From contig CAMWVM010000037.1 of the NCBI GenBank assembly GCA_947177715.1, positions 1 to 10,045 of the forward strand: DNA of 10,045 nucleotides, read 5' to 3'. A program made the translations under genes and the position numbers. Shown one piece after another: positions 1 through 5,974 of the stretch. The notes under the pieces were generated by a model. That model ran no database searches. It saw only the letters and a program-made list of their open reading frames with translations, and was not told where the DNA came from. The first letter of the stretch is position 1, and each line of letters opens with the position of its first letter. The stretch is from an uncultured Ruminococcus sp. GTDB lineage: Bacteria; Bacillota; Clostridia; Oscillospirales; Ruminococcaceae.

Positions 1-612
1 GGAGCAGCATTATCTGTTCTTTCTGTAACAGGTAAGCCTATTAAATTTGTGGGTATGGGTGAAAAGCTTGATGAATTTGAACCTTTCCATCCTGAAAGAA
101 TGGCTTCACGAATTCTCGGCATGGGTGATATGCTGACGCTTATTGAAAAAGCTTCTTCCACTGTAGATGCCAAAGACGCAGAAAAGCTTGCTAAGAAAGT
201 TAAGGAAAAAGGCTTTGACCTTAATGATTTGCTGGAACAAATGAAGCAAATCCATAAAATGGGTTCAATGAGGTCAATTATAAAAATGCTTCCGGGTGCT
301 GGCAGTATTAATGATGAGCAGCTTGAACAGGGTGAGATTCAGTTAAGAAAAACTGAAGCAATGATAAATTCTATGACCATAAAAGAACGTGAAAAGCCTG
401 CTATTATAGATCCCAAAAGAAAGAGAAGAATTGCTGCAGGAAGCGGAACAGAGGTTTCTGATGTAAATGCACTGCTTAAACAGTTTGATCAGATGCAAAA
501 AATGATGAAGCAGCTTGGTCTTACAGGAAAAGGCGGAAAGAAAAGTATGAGAAACAGAGCAGCCTTGCTAAAAGGACTTGGCGGAGGCATGGGCGGCGGT
601 TTTCCAATGTAA
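1..612 (+). CDS. ffh: Signal recognition particle protein Ffh (SRP54), 3' part
   Basis: Ffh is the GTPase subunit of the signal recognition particle. It binds signal peptides and 4.5S RNA and delivers ribosomes to FtsY at the membrane. The gene is cut by the window edge: the frame is open from base 1, and 203 residues remain of a protein usually about 450 long. The first codons read GGAALSVLSVTGKPIKFVGMGE, the end of the G domain with the G5-region TGKP..GMGE signature. The HPERMASRILGMGD linker leads into the methionine-rich M domain, with GSMRSIIKMLPG and many Met residues in amphipathic helices. The tail is the usual Gly/Met-rich end (GGGMGGGFPM). The ATG at position 49 is internal, not the start. 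rpsP follows after 56 bp in the same direction, a common Firmicutes arrangement. Identification is secure; only the NG domain is missing from view. Confidence 0.97.
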   Translation, partial: GAALSVLSVTGKPIKFVGMGEKLDEFEPFHPERMASRILGMGDMLTLIEKASSTVDAKDAEKLAKKVKEKGFDLNDLLEQMKQIHKMGSMRSIIKMLPGAGSINDEQLEQGEIQLRKTEAMINSMTIKEREKPAIIDPKRKRRIAAGSGTEVSDVNALLKQFDQMQKMMKQLGLTGKGGKKSMRNRAALLKGLGGGMGGGFPM

Positions 613-668
613 TTTTGTAAATCAGTGCGAAAGCGTTGATATATATTAATATTCGGAGGTGAATTTTA

Positions 669-911
669 ATGGCAGTAAAAATCAGACTTAGAAGAATGGG
701 TGCTAAAAAGGCTCCTTTCTACCGTATAGTTGTTGCTGATTCAAGATATCCACGTGACGGTCGTTTTATCGAGGAACTTGGCTACTATGATCCTACAAAG
801 GAGCCTTCAGTACTTAAAATTGACGACGAAAAAGCTAAATCTTGGATCGCTAATGGTGCTCAGCCAACTGATACAGTTAAAGCACTTTTGAAAAAGAACG
901 GCACTATCTAA
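669..911 (+). CDS. rpsP: 30S ribosomal protein S16
   Basis: This is ribosomal protein bS16, a 16S rRNA-binding protein needed for assembly of the 5' domain of the small subunit. The 80 residues open with [20 protein letters not shown] and continue with [22 protein letters not shown], the nearly invariant S16 N-terminal signature. The second half is the usual helix with a basic end, and the length is normal for the family. A GGAGGT ribosome binding site at 655-660 lies 8 bases ahead of the ATG, which fixes the start. The gene sits between ffh and khpA in one operon with no terminator on either side. A 104-bp spacer to khpA holds extensive complementary segments, described separately, that could affect khpA expression. 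Confidence 0.98.
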   Translation: MAVKIRLRRMGAKKAPFYRIVVADSRYPRDGRFIEELGYYDPTKEPSVLKIDDEKAKSWIANGAQPTDTVKALLKKNGTI

Positions 912-925
912 TTGTGCAGTTATCC

Positions 926-999
926 AATCAGTAAGGCTCTTATCCCACCAACAAGCCTTGCTGATTTATTGGTGGGGTTACCGCCACATTTCCGTGGGA
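926..999 (+). promoter_or_regulatory. Structured rpsP-khpA spacer with interleaved (pseudoknot-order) pairings
   Basis: Two long complementary pairs are visible. P1 joins 926-938 to 954-966 (13 pairs, one U-G). P2 joins 942-951, inside the P1 loop, to 969-978 (10 pairs, one U-G). The order P1-P2-P1'-P2' is that of an H-type pseudoknot. The connecting loops are only 3, 2 and 2 bases, so both full stems probably cannot coexist and a switch is more likely. Further options compete: 971-975 with 981-985 (5 pairs around a GGTTA loop), 984-987 with 994-997, and 943-948 with 994-999, the last ending just before the khpA ribosome binding site (GGAGG, 1004-1008). No T-run follows P1, so it is not an ordinary terminator. 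I do not match it to a named RNA family; a regulatory role is inferred from position and pairing only. Confidence 0.55.
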
Positions 1000-1015
1000 G
1001 AATGGAGGATTTATT

Positions 1016-1249
1016 ATGAAAGAATTACTTGAAACTATAGTTTCTGAACTTGTTGAAGATAAAGAAGCTGTTGTAGTAACAGTTGATGAGCCCAATGAAA
1101 AAGATATAGTTGTTTATCATCTTCATGTTGCTCAGTCTGATATGGGAAGAGTTATCGGTAAGCAGGGAAGAATTGCAAAAGCAATTCGTACTGTTATGAG
1201 AGCTGGAGCTTCTCGTATTAATCAGAAAATTATGGTTGAGATCGACTAA
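1016..1249 (+). CDS. khpA: KH-domain RNA-binding protein KhpA (YlqC family)
   Basis: This 77-residue protein is a single KH domain of the KhpA/YlqC family. Family members bind RNA, often as a heterodimer with KhpB (EloR/Jag), and affect cell length and envelope growth in some Firmicutes. The KH signature lies at about residues 42-62, with GRVIGKQGRIAKAIRTVM; the GxxG loop is GKQG at 48-51. The Asp/Glu-rich start (MKELLETIVSELVEDKEAV) is typical. A GGAGG site at 1004-1008 lies 7 bases before the ATG. In many Firmicutes rimM and trmD follow; here a strong hairpin terminator follows instead, so khpA appears to be the last gene of this ffh-rpsP operon. The structured spacer upstream makes separate control of khpA possible. 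Confidence 0.95.
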   Translation: MKELLETIVSELVEDKEAVVVTVDEPNEKDIVVYHLHVAQSDMGRVIGKQGRIAKAIRTVMRAGASRINQKIMVEID

Positions 1250-1272
1250 TATTTTTATTAGGAATAAATTTT

Positions 1273-1308
1273 CACCCTGTACTAATAATAGTACAGGGTG
1301 ATTTTGTT
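1273..1308 (+). terminator. Intrinsic terminator after khpA, overlapping the next gene's start region
   Basis: A perfect 12-pair stem joins 1273-1284 to 1289-1300 around a 4-base loop (ATAA), and is followed by ATTTTGTT. It lies 23 bp after the khpA stop and should end the ffh-rpsP-khpA transcript. The 3' arm contains AGGGTG (1295-1300), the best available ribosome binding site for the TSUP gene starting at 1307, so the hairpin could also hide that site in read-through RNA. Confidence 0.85.
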
Positions 1309-1669
1309 GAAAACATATATGAAAAGAGCTTATCTATATATTATGGGTGCTTTTATTGGTGCAGCCAACGGAATGTTTGGTTCTGGAGGTGGCATTGTTG
1401 CAGTTCCAATGCTTGAACATGACAAAACTGATGTAAAAAAGGCGCACGCCACATCAATCGCAATAACACTTCCTCTTAGTATAATAAGCAGTATGGTTTA
1501 TTTCACAAAAGGAAGCATCGATATAATATATGCTCTAAAATTTATACCATTTGGACTGGCAGGGGTGTTTTTAGGAACAAAACTATTGATGAAACTTTCA
1601 AATATACTGCTTAAAAGAATTTTTGGTGTGGTAATGATAATCTTTGGCTTAAGATTAATAATGAGGTAG
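1307..1669 (+). CDS. TauE/SafE (TSUP) family membrane protein, half-size, first subunit
   Basis: This is a small integral membrane protein of the TSUP family, whose members move sulfite, sulfonates or other organic anions. Full members are about 250 residues and contain two repeats of roughly four helices. This protein is about 120 residues and carries one repeat. The hallmark glycine motif follows the first helix (GAANGMFGSGGGIVAVPML). Hydrophobic helices follow (ATSIAITLPLSIISSMVYF, FIPFGLAGVFLGTKLLM, IFGVVMIIFGLRLIM). The start is uncertain. The first in-frame GTG (1298) lies inside the terminator stem. TTG at 1307 has AGGGTG six bases upstream and is my choice; ATG at 1319 lacks a visible ribosome binding site. 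The partner gene begins 2 bp after the stop, so the two are surely co-translated. No clear promoter was found. The substrate cannot be read from sequence. Confidence 0.82.
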   Translation: MKTYMKRAYLYIMGAFIGAANGMFGSGGGIVAVPMLEHDKTDVKKAHATSIAITLPLSIISSMVYFTKGSIDIIYALKFIPFGLAGVFLGTKLLMKLSNILLKRIFGVVMIIFGLRLIMR

Positions 1670-1671
1670 AA

Positions 1672-2037
1672 ATGAGTTTTTTAGTTATTGCAGTTGTATC
1701 ATTTGTTACAGGAATATTTGCGTCTTTAGGTTTGGGCGGAGGTATGGTGCTGATTATATACCTTACTGTGTTTGCACAAATGCCACAGTTGCAAGCTCAG
1801 GGGATTAATCTGATTTTCTTTCTTCCGATAGCTGCGTTATCTCTTTATTATCACAATAAAAATCATCTTATACAGTGGAAAAAAATCGTCCCTATATTAA
1901 TTACAGGAACGATTTTTGTAATAATTTTTAGCATAATTGCTAATAAAATAGATAATAGTCTGCTGCAAAAGCTTTTTGGTGGATTCGTTATAATTGCAGG
2001 TATAAAAGAGTTGTTTTCAAAAAAAAGAAAGGATTAG
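1672..2037 (+). CDS. TauE/SafE (TSUP) family membrane protein, half-size, second subunit
   Basis: This second half-size TSUP protein (121 residues) probably pairs with the preceding one to form a full transporter. It repeats the family hallmark near the N-terminus (GIFASLGLGGGMVLIIYL) and has about four hydrophobic segments: residues 2-22 or so, 43-58 (INLIFFLPIAALSLYY), 72-89 (IVPILITGTIFVIIFSII) and 99-112 (FGGFVIIAGIKELF). It ends in a lysine-rich tail, as expected for a cytosolic end. GAGG at 1663-1666, inside the end of the upstream gene, provides the ribosome binding site, and the 2-bp gap indicates translational coupling. Both open frames are clean, each with its own start signal and ending, so this looks like a real two-gene arrangement rather than one gene broken by a mutation. 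The stop lies 3 bp from the end of convergent ruvX. Confidence 0.85.
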   Translation: MSFLVIAVVSFVTGIFASLGLGGGMVLIIYLTVFAQMPQLQAQGINLIFFLPIAALSLYYHNKNHLIQWKKIVPILITGTIFVIIFSIIANKIDNSLLQKLFGGFVIIAGIKELFSKKRKD

Positions 2038-2040
2038 TTT

Positions 2041-2463
2041 TTACTTTTTGTTTTTTCTCCTAAAATCTAAATATCCTTCTAAAATTACCGTTGCGGCTAC
2101 CGTGTCGACAACGGCTTTTCTATTTTTTCCACGTACATTGGTTTCATTTAAAATTTGATGTGCTGTTACAGTAGTAGACCGCTCGTCCCACATATTTACA
2201 GGACATTCTGTAATTTCATTGAGCATATCAGCAAAAGCTTTGCATTTTTCGGCTCTTGGTCCCATTGAACCATTCATGTTTTTCGGAAGTCCTACTACTA
2301 TTTCGCCCACTTCATATTGCTCAGCCATATGAGCTATTTTCATTGCAAGAATCTGAGCGTTGCGTTCTTCTATTGTACCAATTGGAGAGGCAAGAAATTC
2401 GGTTCTGTCGCAGACAGCCAATCCTGTTCTTACATCGCCATAATCTACAGCCATTATTTTCAT
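2041..2463 (-). CDS. ruvX: YqgF/RuvX: pre-16S rRNA nuclease, Holliday-junction-resolvase-like
   Basis: This 140-residue protein belongs to the YqgF (RuvX) family, RNase H-fold nucleases. The E. coli member is implicated in trimming the 5' end of 16S rRNA, and the family was first proposed to be an alternative Holliday junction resolvase. The fold's acidic residues are in place: MAVDYG at 4-9 (Asp7), GLPKNMNGS at 58-66, the DERSTT motif at 93-98, and VDTVAAT near 119-125 with Asp120. The length is normal and it looks intact. Upstream on the minus strand is AAAGGAA about 11 bases before the ATG, and a perfect consensus promoter at 2510-2538. It is transcribed alone, convergent with the TSUP pair and divergent from the surface-protein gene. 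In other Firmicutes it often follows alaS and ireB, which are not seen here. Confidence 0.95.
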   Translation of the reverse strand: MKIMAVDYGDVRTGLAVCDRTEFLASPIGTIEERNAQILAMKIAHMAEQYEVGEIVVGLPKNMNGSMGPRAEKCKAFADMLNEITECPVNMWDERSTTVTAHQILNETNVRGKNRKAVVDTVAATVILEGYLDFRRKNKK

Positions 2464-2509
2464 ATCATTAACATTCCTTTATCTTAAATAATTATATTTA
2501 TCAATAGTT

Positions 2510-2538
2510 ATTATACATTAAAAGCAGATGAATGTCAA
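2510..2538 (-). promoter_or_regulatory. Consensus sigma-A promoter for ruvX
   Basis: Read on the minus strand, TTGACA (2538-2533) is followed after exactly 17 bases by TATAAT (2515-2510). Both hexamers match the consensus perfectly. Transcription should start near 2503, leaving an untranslated leader of about 40 bases before the ruvX ATG. Confidence 0.85.
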
Positions 2539-2573
2539 TTAGGGCGACAAAATTATACCTTTTATGTGCAAAT

Positions 2574-2600
2574 AATTATATTATTGACAATAATATAATT
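2574..2600. promoter_or_regulatory. 12-bp perfect dyad over the -35 box (candidate operator)
   Basis: AATTATATTATT (2574-2585) and AATAATATAATT (2589-2600) are perfect inverted copies separated by GAC. The centre lies on the -35 hexamer of the promoter at 2584-2612. A second outer pair flanks it: ATTATACC (2552-2559) and GGTATAAT (2605-2612). A dyad in this place would suit a dimeric repressor, but it is pure A/T in its arms, so chance or a DNA-bending role cannot be excluded. Confidence 0.45.
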
Positions 2601-2612
2601 TTGGGGTATAAT
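2584..2612 (+). promoter_or_regulatory. Consensus sigma-A promoter for the surface-protein gene
   Basis: TTGACA (2584-2589) and TATAAT (2607-2612) are both perfect and separated by the optimal 17 bases. The expected start of transcription is near 2619, giving a leader of about 55 bases with an AAGGGAG ribosome binding site at 2661-2667. A box this strong overlapped by a dyad is consistent with a promoter that is normally held down by a regulator. Confidence 0.85.
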
Positions 2613-2673
2613 GGTAATAATATATAATGATAAAGCTGCATTATTAAGTCTGATAGTTTAAAGGGAGAAAGTT

Positions 2674-3915
2674 ATGAAAGTAAAAAATGAAACAAATAAA
2701 AATTTGGAAACAAATAATATTCAAGATGTTACACCAGAGAATAAAAAGAAATTGACTTTAAAGATGAAAATCATATTTTCTGTAATAGCTATTCTTATAT
2801 TGGTAGTTGTAGCAATAGGAATATGGTATGTAAATGAAAAAAGCACAAACAAATGGGATATTAAACAATCTGAACTAACAATAGAATATGGTAAAAAATA
2901 TGAGCCTAAATTGGAAGATTTGATTGATACAAGTAAATATCCTAATGTTTCAAATGATAATACAAGACTTGAATTTAATATCTCAAATGAGCAAGAAAAA
3001 GAATACCCAGCAACAGGAATATATGATGTTATTGTTAATCATAAAATTCAATATAAATTGTTTGGATTAGAATTGTTTTCTTTAGATGATAAAAAGACTG
3101 TGAAAATTAATATTAAAGATACAACAAATCCTATCTTTGTTGAAGAGGAAGGATTTAATCCAGCAGAAATTGAAGTATATAAAGACAATAAGATTGAAAA
3201 TATAAATGATAAATTCAAAGTAAATGATCTTTCAAAAACAGAACTTTCCATAGATGATAGTAATGTAGATTATTCTACTGTTGGTGAATATGATGCTAAA
3301 ATTATTGCAAAAGATAATAGTAATAATGTTTCGGAGTTTGAAATTAAAATTAAAGTAATAGAACCAACTATTACTTTAGAACCCTCTTCTTTGGAATTAA
3401 CTATAGGTGATGAATCTAATATAGCAGCTACAGTTAAAGGAAAAAATCAAGATGTAGAGTGGTCTTCATCAGATGAAGGGATTGCTAAAGTTGAAAATGG
3501 TAAAGTAACAGCAATAAGTAAGGGAACTGCAACAATTACAGCTAAAGCTAATAATGTACAAACAACATCTACAGTAAATGTAAAGGAAAAACCGGTTACT
3601 ACAAGTAAACCTTCTACAACAGTACCAAAAACAACAAATTCATCTACCACACAATCGAATAACAATGGTGGAACAGGGACTACCACACAGAAACCTCAGA
3701 CAACTACACCAAGTACAACAACACCCACACAAACACAACCATATTGGTGTAATGAAGGGGGAAAACATCATGTAATAAATGTAGGAATAGGTTGGTTTAC
3801 TAGCTATAATGAAGCTACTAATGCTGCTAAGAACTTTTTAATAAAGAATGAGAATTATTATCATTATCAAGTAGATCAATGTTTTTGTGGAAAGTATACT
3901 GCAACTGTTTGGTAA
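2674..3915 (+). CDS. Membrane-anchored surface protein: Ig-like domains, Thr-rich stalk, Cys/His C-terminal module
   Basis: I do not recognise a named protein. The 413 residues read as a type II single-pass membrane protein: a short polar cytosolic start (1-30), one membrane helix (about 32-53) and a long outside part. Residues about 60-150 and 152-229 look like two beta-rich, DUF5011/cadherin-like repeats; the second has VDYSTVGEYDAKIIAKDNSN, a pattern of that class. Residues 231-304 fit a BIG2 bacterial Ig-like domain (LEPSSLELTIGD, VEWSSSDEGIAKVENGKV, SKGTATITAKA). Residues 307-356 are a Thr/Pro/Ser-rich stalk. The last 57 residues form a compact module with Cys359, His365-His366, Cys403 and Cys405 plus several Trp and Tyr. 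There is no LPXTG signal. Codon use is richer in A/T than in neighbouring genes, suggesting an accessory or fast-evolving gene. It has its own strong promoter. A role in adhesion or surface binding is only inferred. Confidence 0.8.
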   Translation: MKVKNETNKNLETNNIQDVTPENKKKLTLKMKIIFSVIAILILVVVAIGIWYVNEKSTNKWDIKQSELTIEYGKKYEPKLEDLIDTSKYPNVSNDNTRLEFNISNEQEKEYPATGIYDVIVNHKIQYKLFGLELFSLDDKKTVKINIKDTTNPIFVEEEGFNPAEIEVYKDNKIENINDKFKVNDLSKTELSIDDSNVDYSTVGEYDAKIIAKDNSNNVSEFEIKIKVIEPTITLEPSSLELTIGDESNIAATVKGKNQDVEWSSSDEGIAKVENGKVTAISKGTATITAKANNVQTTSTVNVKEKPVTTSKPSTTVPKTTNSSTTQSNNNGGTGTTTQKPQTTTPSTTTPTQTQPYWCNEGGKHHVINVGIGWFTSYNEATNAAKNFLIKNENYYHYQVDQCFCGKYTATVW

Positions 3916-4115
3916 AATAAATTTTACAATTAATAAGCACTTAATTTACAGATGATTAATAAACATAAATTATAATATAAAAGGAATAAATTCTAAGAAA
4001 GGACTGATACCAATGTGGCTTTACAGGACAAGGCTATATTGGTTTTCAGCACAATATTTGTATTAAACATATAACTTTTAATAGTAAATTTCAAAACAAT
4101 TATATATAAAAAGAT

Positions 4116-4150
4116 AAACTCGTTGTCAAAATTTGATAACGGGTTTTTAT
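4116..4150 (+). terminator. Intrinsic terminator about 200 bp after the surface-protein gene
   Basis: A stem of 14 pairs joins 4116-4129 to 4133-4146 (two G-U pairs) around a 3-base loop, followed by TTAT after a TTT that closes the stem. It probably ends the surface-protein transcript, leaving a 3' tail of about 200 bases. Its sequence is strikingly close to the terminator after tyrS at 8428-8455. Confidence 0.8.
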
Positions 4151-4331
4151 AATAAATATAAAGATTAATTTAGTGTTTTGCGAAAATCATATCAAACGTA
4201 TAGTTAAAAAAGATGTTAACTTAAATATAGTAAGAACCTATGATTGCAACATTAATTATTATGATATTATGGTGCGTTTCTTCCAGAATGAACGCCTTGC
4301 GATTTTAATAATAAAAAATATTCGTTTTTAC

Positions 4332-4360
4332 TTGCAATATTGTTGGAAATAAGCTATAAT
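4332..4360 (+). promoter_or_regulatory. Sigma-A promoter for glyA
   Basis: TTGCAA (4332-4337, four of six consensus bases) and TATAAT (4355-4360, perfect) are 17 bases apart. Transcription should start near 4367. The leader of about 40 bases is too short for a riboswitch and carries AAGGAG (4395-4400) seven bases before the ATG. Confidence 0.75.
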
Positions 4361-4407
4361 AAATATATCTTTAATTGCGCATAATTTAATATGTAAGGAG
4401 TATTTAT

Positions 4408-5655
4408 ATGAAAATTGTTGATACAATAGGTTTTGTTGAAAGTTTTGATAAAGAAGTCGGAGAAGCAATGAATTCAGAACTTGCTCGTCAAAGAAGAAAT
4501 CTTGAGCTTATTGCAAGTGAAAATATTGTTTCACCTGCTGTAATGGCAGCAATGGGAAGCGCTCTGACCAATAAGTATGCAGAAGGATATTCAGGAAAAA
4601 GATATTACGGCGGCTGCGAGTGTGTTGACGTAGTTGAAAATATTGCTATCGAAAGAGCTTGCAAACTTTTTGGTGCTAAATATGCTAATGTTCAGCCACA
4701 TTCAGGTGCACAAGCTAACCTTGCAGTTTATTTTGCACTTTGTGATGTGGGCGATACTATTCTCGGAATGAGCCTTGCACATGGCGGACATCTTACACAC
4801 GGTTCACCTGTCAACATGTCAGGCAAGAACTATAACTTTATTTCTTATGGTCTTGATGATAATGGGTATCTTGACTATGATGAGCTTGAAAAGCTTGCAA
4901 AAGAAAATAAACCGAAGCTGATTGTTGCTGGTGCTTCAGCATACCCAAGAACAATAGATTTTGAGAGAATTTCTAATATTGCTAAAAGCGTTGACGCCTA
5001 TTTCATGGTAGATATGGCTCATATCGCTGGACTTGTTGCAGGCGGTCAGCATCCATCTCCAGTGCCTTATGCTGATGTTGTAACAACTACAACTCATAAG
5101 ACTTTGAGAGGTCCAAGAGGCGGTATGATTCTTACTAATGATGAAGAACTTGCAAAGAAGTTTAATAAAGCAATCTTCCCAGGTACACAGGGTGGTCCGC
5201 TTATGCACGTTATTGCTGCTAAGGCAGTTTGCTTTGGCGAAGCATTAAATCCTGAATTCAAGGCTTATGCGGAACAGGTTGTAAAGAATGCTCAAGCTCT
5301 TGCTAAAGGACTTGTATCACGAGGATTTAATCTTGTTTCAAACGGCAGCGACAATCACCTTATGCTGGTTGATTTGCAGTCATTTGATATTACAGGTAAA
5401 GAACTTGAAAAACGTCTTGATGAGGTATTTATTACTGTAAATAAAAATGCAGTACCAAATGATCCACAGAGCCCATTTGTAACAAGCGGCATCAGAATCG
5501 GTACTCCTGCTGTTACAACAAGAGGACTTGTAGAAGAAGATATGGATAAGATCGCAGAGTTTATTTATCTGGCTGTTACTGACTTTGAAAACAAAGCAGA
5601 TGAAATCAGAGCAGGCGTTACAGAGATTTGCAATAAGTATCCTCTCTATGAGTAA
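4408..5655 (+). CDS. glyA: Serine hydroxymethyltransferase
   Basis: This PLP enzyme interconverts serine plus tetrahydrofolate with glycine plus 5,10-methylenetetrahydrofolate, the main cytosolic source of one-carbon units. The 415 residues match the usual bacterial length (417 in E. coli). Family signatures are complete: [19 protein letters not shown] near the start, [15 protein letters not shown], the PHSGAQAN region, [21 protein letters not shown], and the PLP-binding [15 protein letters not shown] with the Schiff-base lysine at Lys231. The C-terminal part carries [10 protein letters not shown], also standard. Ribosome binding site AAGGAG lies 7 bases ahead of the ATG. The gene has its own promoter and appears to be a single-gene unit. 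No terminator separates it from the T-box leader 45 bp downstream, so read-through from glyA would also be gated by that T-box. Confidence 0.98.
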   Translation: MKIVDTIGFVESFDKEVGEAMNSELARQRRNLELIASENIVSPAVMAAMGSALTNKYAEGYSGKRYYGGCECVDVVENIAIERACKLFGAKYANVQPHSGAQANLAVYFALCDVGDTILGMSLAHGGHLTHGSPVNMSGKNYNFISYGLDDNGYLDYDELEKLAKENKPKLIVAGASAYPRTIDFERISNIAKSVDAYFMVDMAHIAGLVAGGQHPSPVPYADVVTTTTHKTLRGPRGGMILTNDEELAKKFNKAIFPGTQGGPLMHVIAAKAVCFGEALNPEFKAYAEQVVKNAQALAKGLVSRGFNLVSNGSDNHLMLVDLQSFDITGKELEKRLDEVFITVNKNAVPNDPQSPFVTSGIRIGTPAVTTRGLVEEDMDKIAEFIYLAVTDFENKADEIRAGVTEICNKYPLYE

Positions 5656-5661
5656 TTTTAC

Positions 5662-5690
5662 TTGACATAGTAAAATAAATATGTTAAATT
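5662..5690 (+). promoter_or_regulatory. Sigma-A promoter for the T-box operon
   Basis: TTGACA (5662-5667, perfect) is followed after 17 bases by TAAATT (5685-5690, four of six). It lies 6 bp after the glyA stop and would start RNA near 5697, just ahead of T-box Stem I. Confidence 0.7.
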
Positions 5691-5704
5691 TATATTAATA
5701 TTTA

Positions 5705-5957
5705 AAAGTGTTGATGAGAACAAGTAGCTTATTATTGCTGTTTAAGAGAGTGTTCGGGTGGTGTGAGAACATAACAGTGCAATCTGTGAATACATCTCGG
5801 AGCAGATTTCTTGAAATTACAGTAGGGAAATACGGGAGTTCCCGTTACAGAACAGGTTTGTTTATGCAAACCCCGAGGTCAGGCTTTTGTCTGATAAACC
5901 GAGGTGGTACCACGAGTAATTTCGTCCTCCGGCAGATTTTCTGTCGGAGGATTTTTT
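5705..5957 (+). promoter_or_regulatory. Tyrosine-specific T-box leader (specifier UAC)
   Basis: This is a class I T-box RNA, which reads the charging state of one tRNA and controls transcription termination. In Stem I, GAGA (5716-5719) pairs with TCTC (5795-5798). The AGTA motif (5723-5726) faces the specifier loop. A middle stem joins 5734-5742 to 5773-5783. The AGAGAG motif is at 5745-5750, and a distal stem joins 5752-5755 to 5767-5770. The specifier loop reads GTGAA-TAC-A, giving UAC (Tyr) at 5791-5793 with the expected purine after it. The antiterminator pairs 5901-5904 with 5926-5929 and 5912-5915 with 5922-5925. Its 7-base bulge TGGTACC (5905-5911) starts with UGGU, which matches an ACCA tRNA end, as expected for tRNA-Tyr. 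tyrS lies in the operon downstream and supports the Tyr reading. Confidence 0.93.
5926..5957 (+). terminator. T-box-controlled terminator
   Basis: An 11-pair stem (5926-5936 with 5940-5950, one G-U) around a 3-base loop is followed by A and a run of six T. Its 5' arm shares bases 5926-5929 with the antiterminator, so the two structures are mutually exclusive as expected for a T-box. Confidence 0.92.
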
Positions 5958-5974
5958 CTTCAGAGGTGAAAACT

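Larger units (their letters stand above)
3916..4407 (+). other. 492-bp intergenic region between surface-protein gene and glyA
   Basis: This very AT-rich stretch holds a terminator (4116-4150) and the glyA promoter (4332-4360), listed separately. I see no gene I would defend. Two weak candidates exist. A 17-codon frame at 4013-4066 (MWLYRTRLYWFSAQYLY) has AAAGGA (3998-4003) nine bases upstream. A 59-codon GTG frame at 4173-4352 runs into the glyA -35 box. A TATAAT at 3971-3976 has no properly spaced -35 partner. The segment may be a decayed gene or simply long untranslated DNA. Confidence 0.5.

Noticed and set aside
2038..2060. A/T-rich convergent junction of TSUP and ruvX as a bidirectional terminator
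   Set aside because: The A-run and T-run partly complement each other, but there is no stable GC-containing stem.
3447..3686. Minus-strand Val-rich frame opposite the surface-protein gene
   Set aside because: The Val-rich sequence arises from reading Thr/Asn-rich codons backwards; no start signal supports it.
3945..3976. Possible promoter TTTACA...TATAAT
   Set aside because: The spacer is 20 bases, too long for a normal sigma-A promoter, and no supported gene follows.
4173..4352. 59-codon GTG frame before glyA
   Set aside because: No ribosome binding site, composition like random AT-rich DNA, and it overlaps the glyA -35 box.
5708..5974. N-terminal extension of the radical SAM frame
   Set aside because: This stretch is the T-box RNA. 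The translated residues show no family similarity, and a proper ribosome binding site precedes ATG 5975.
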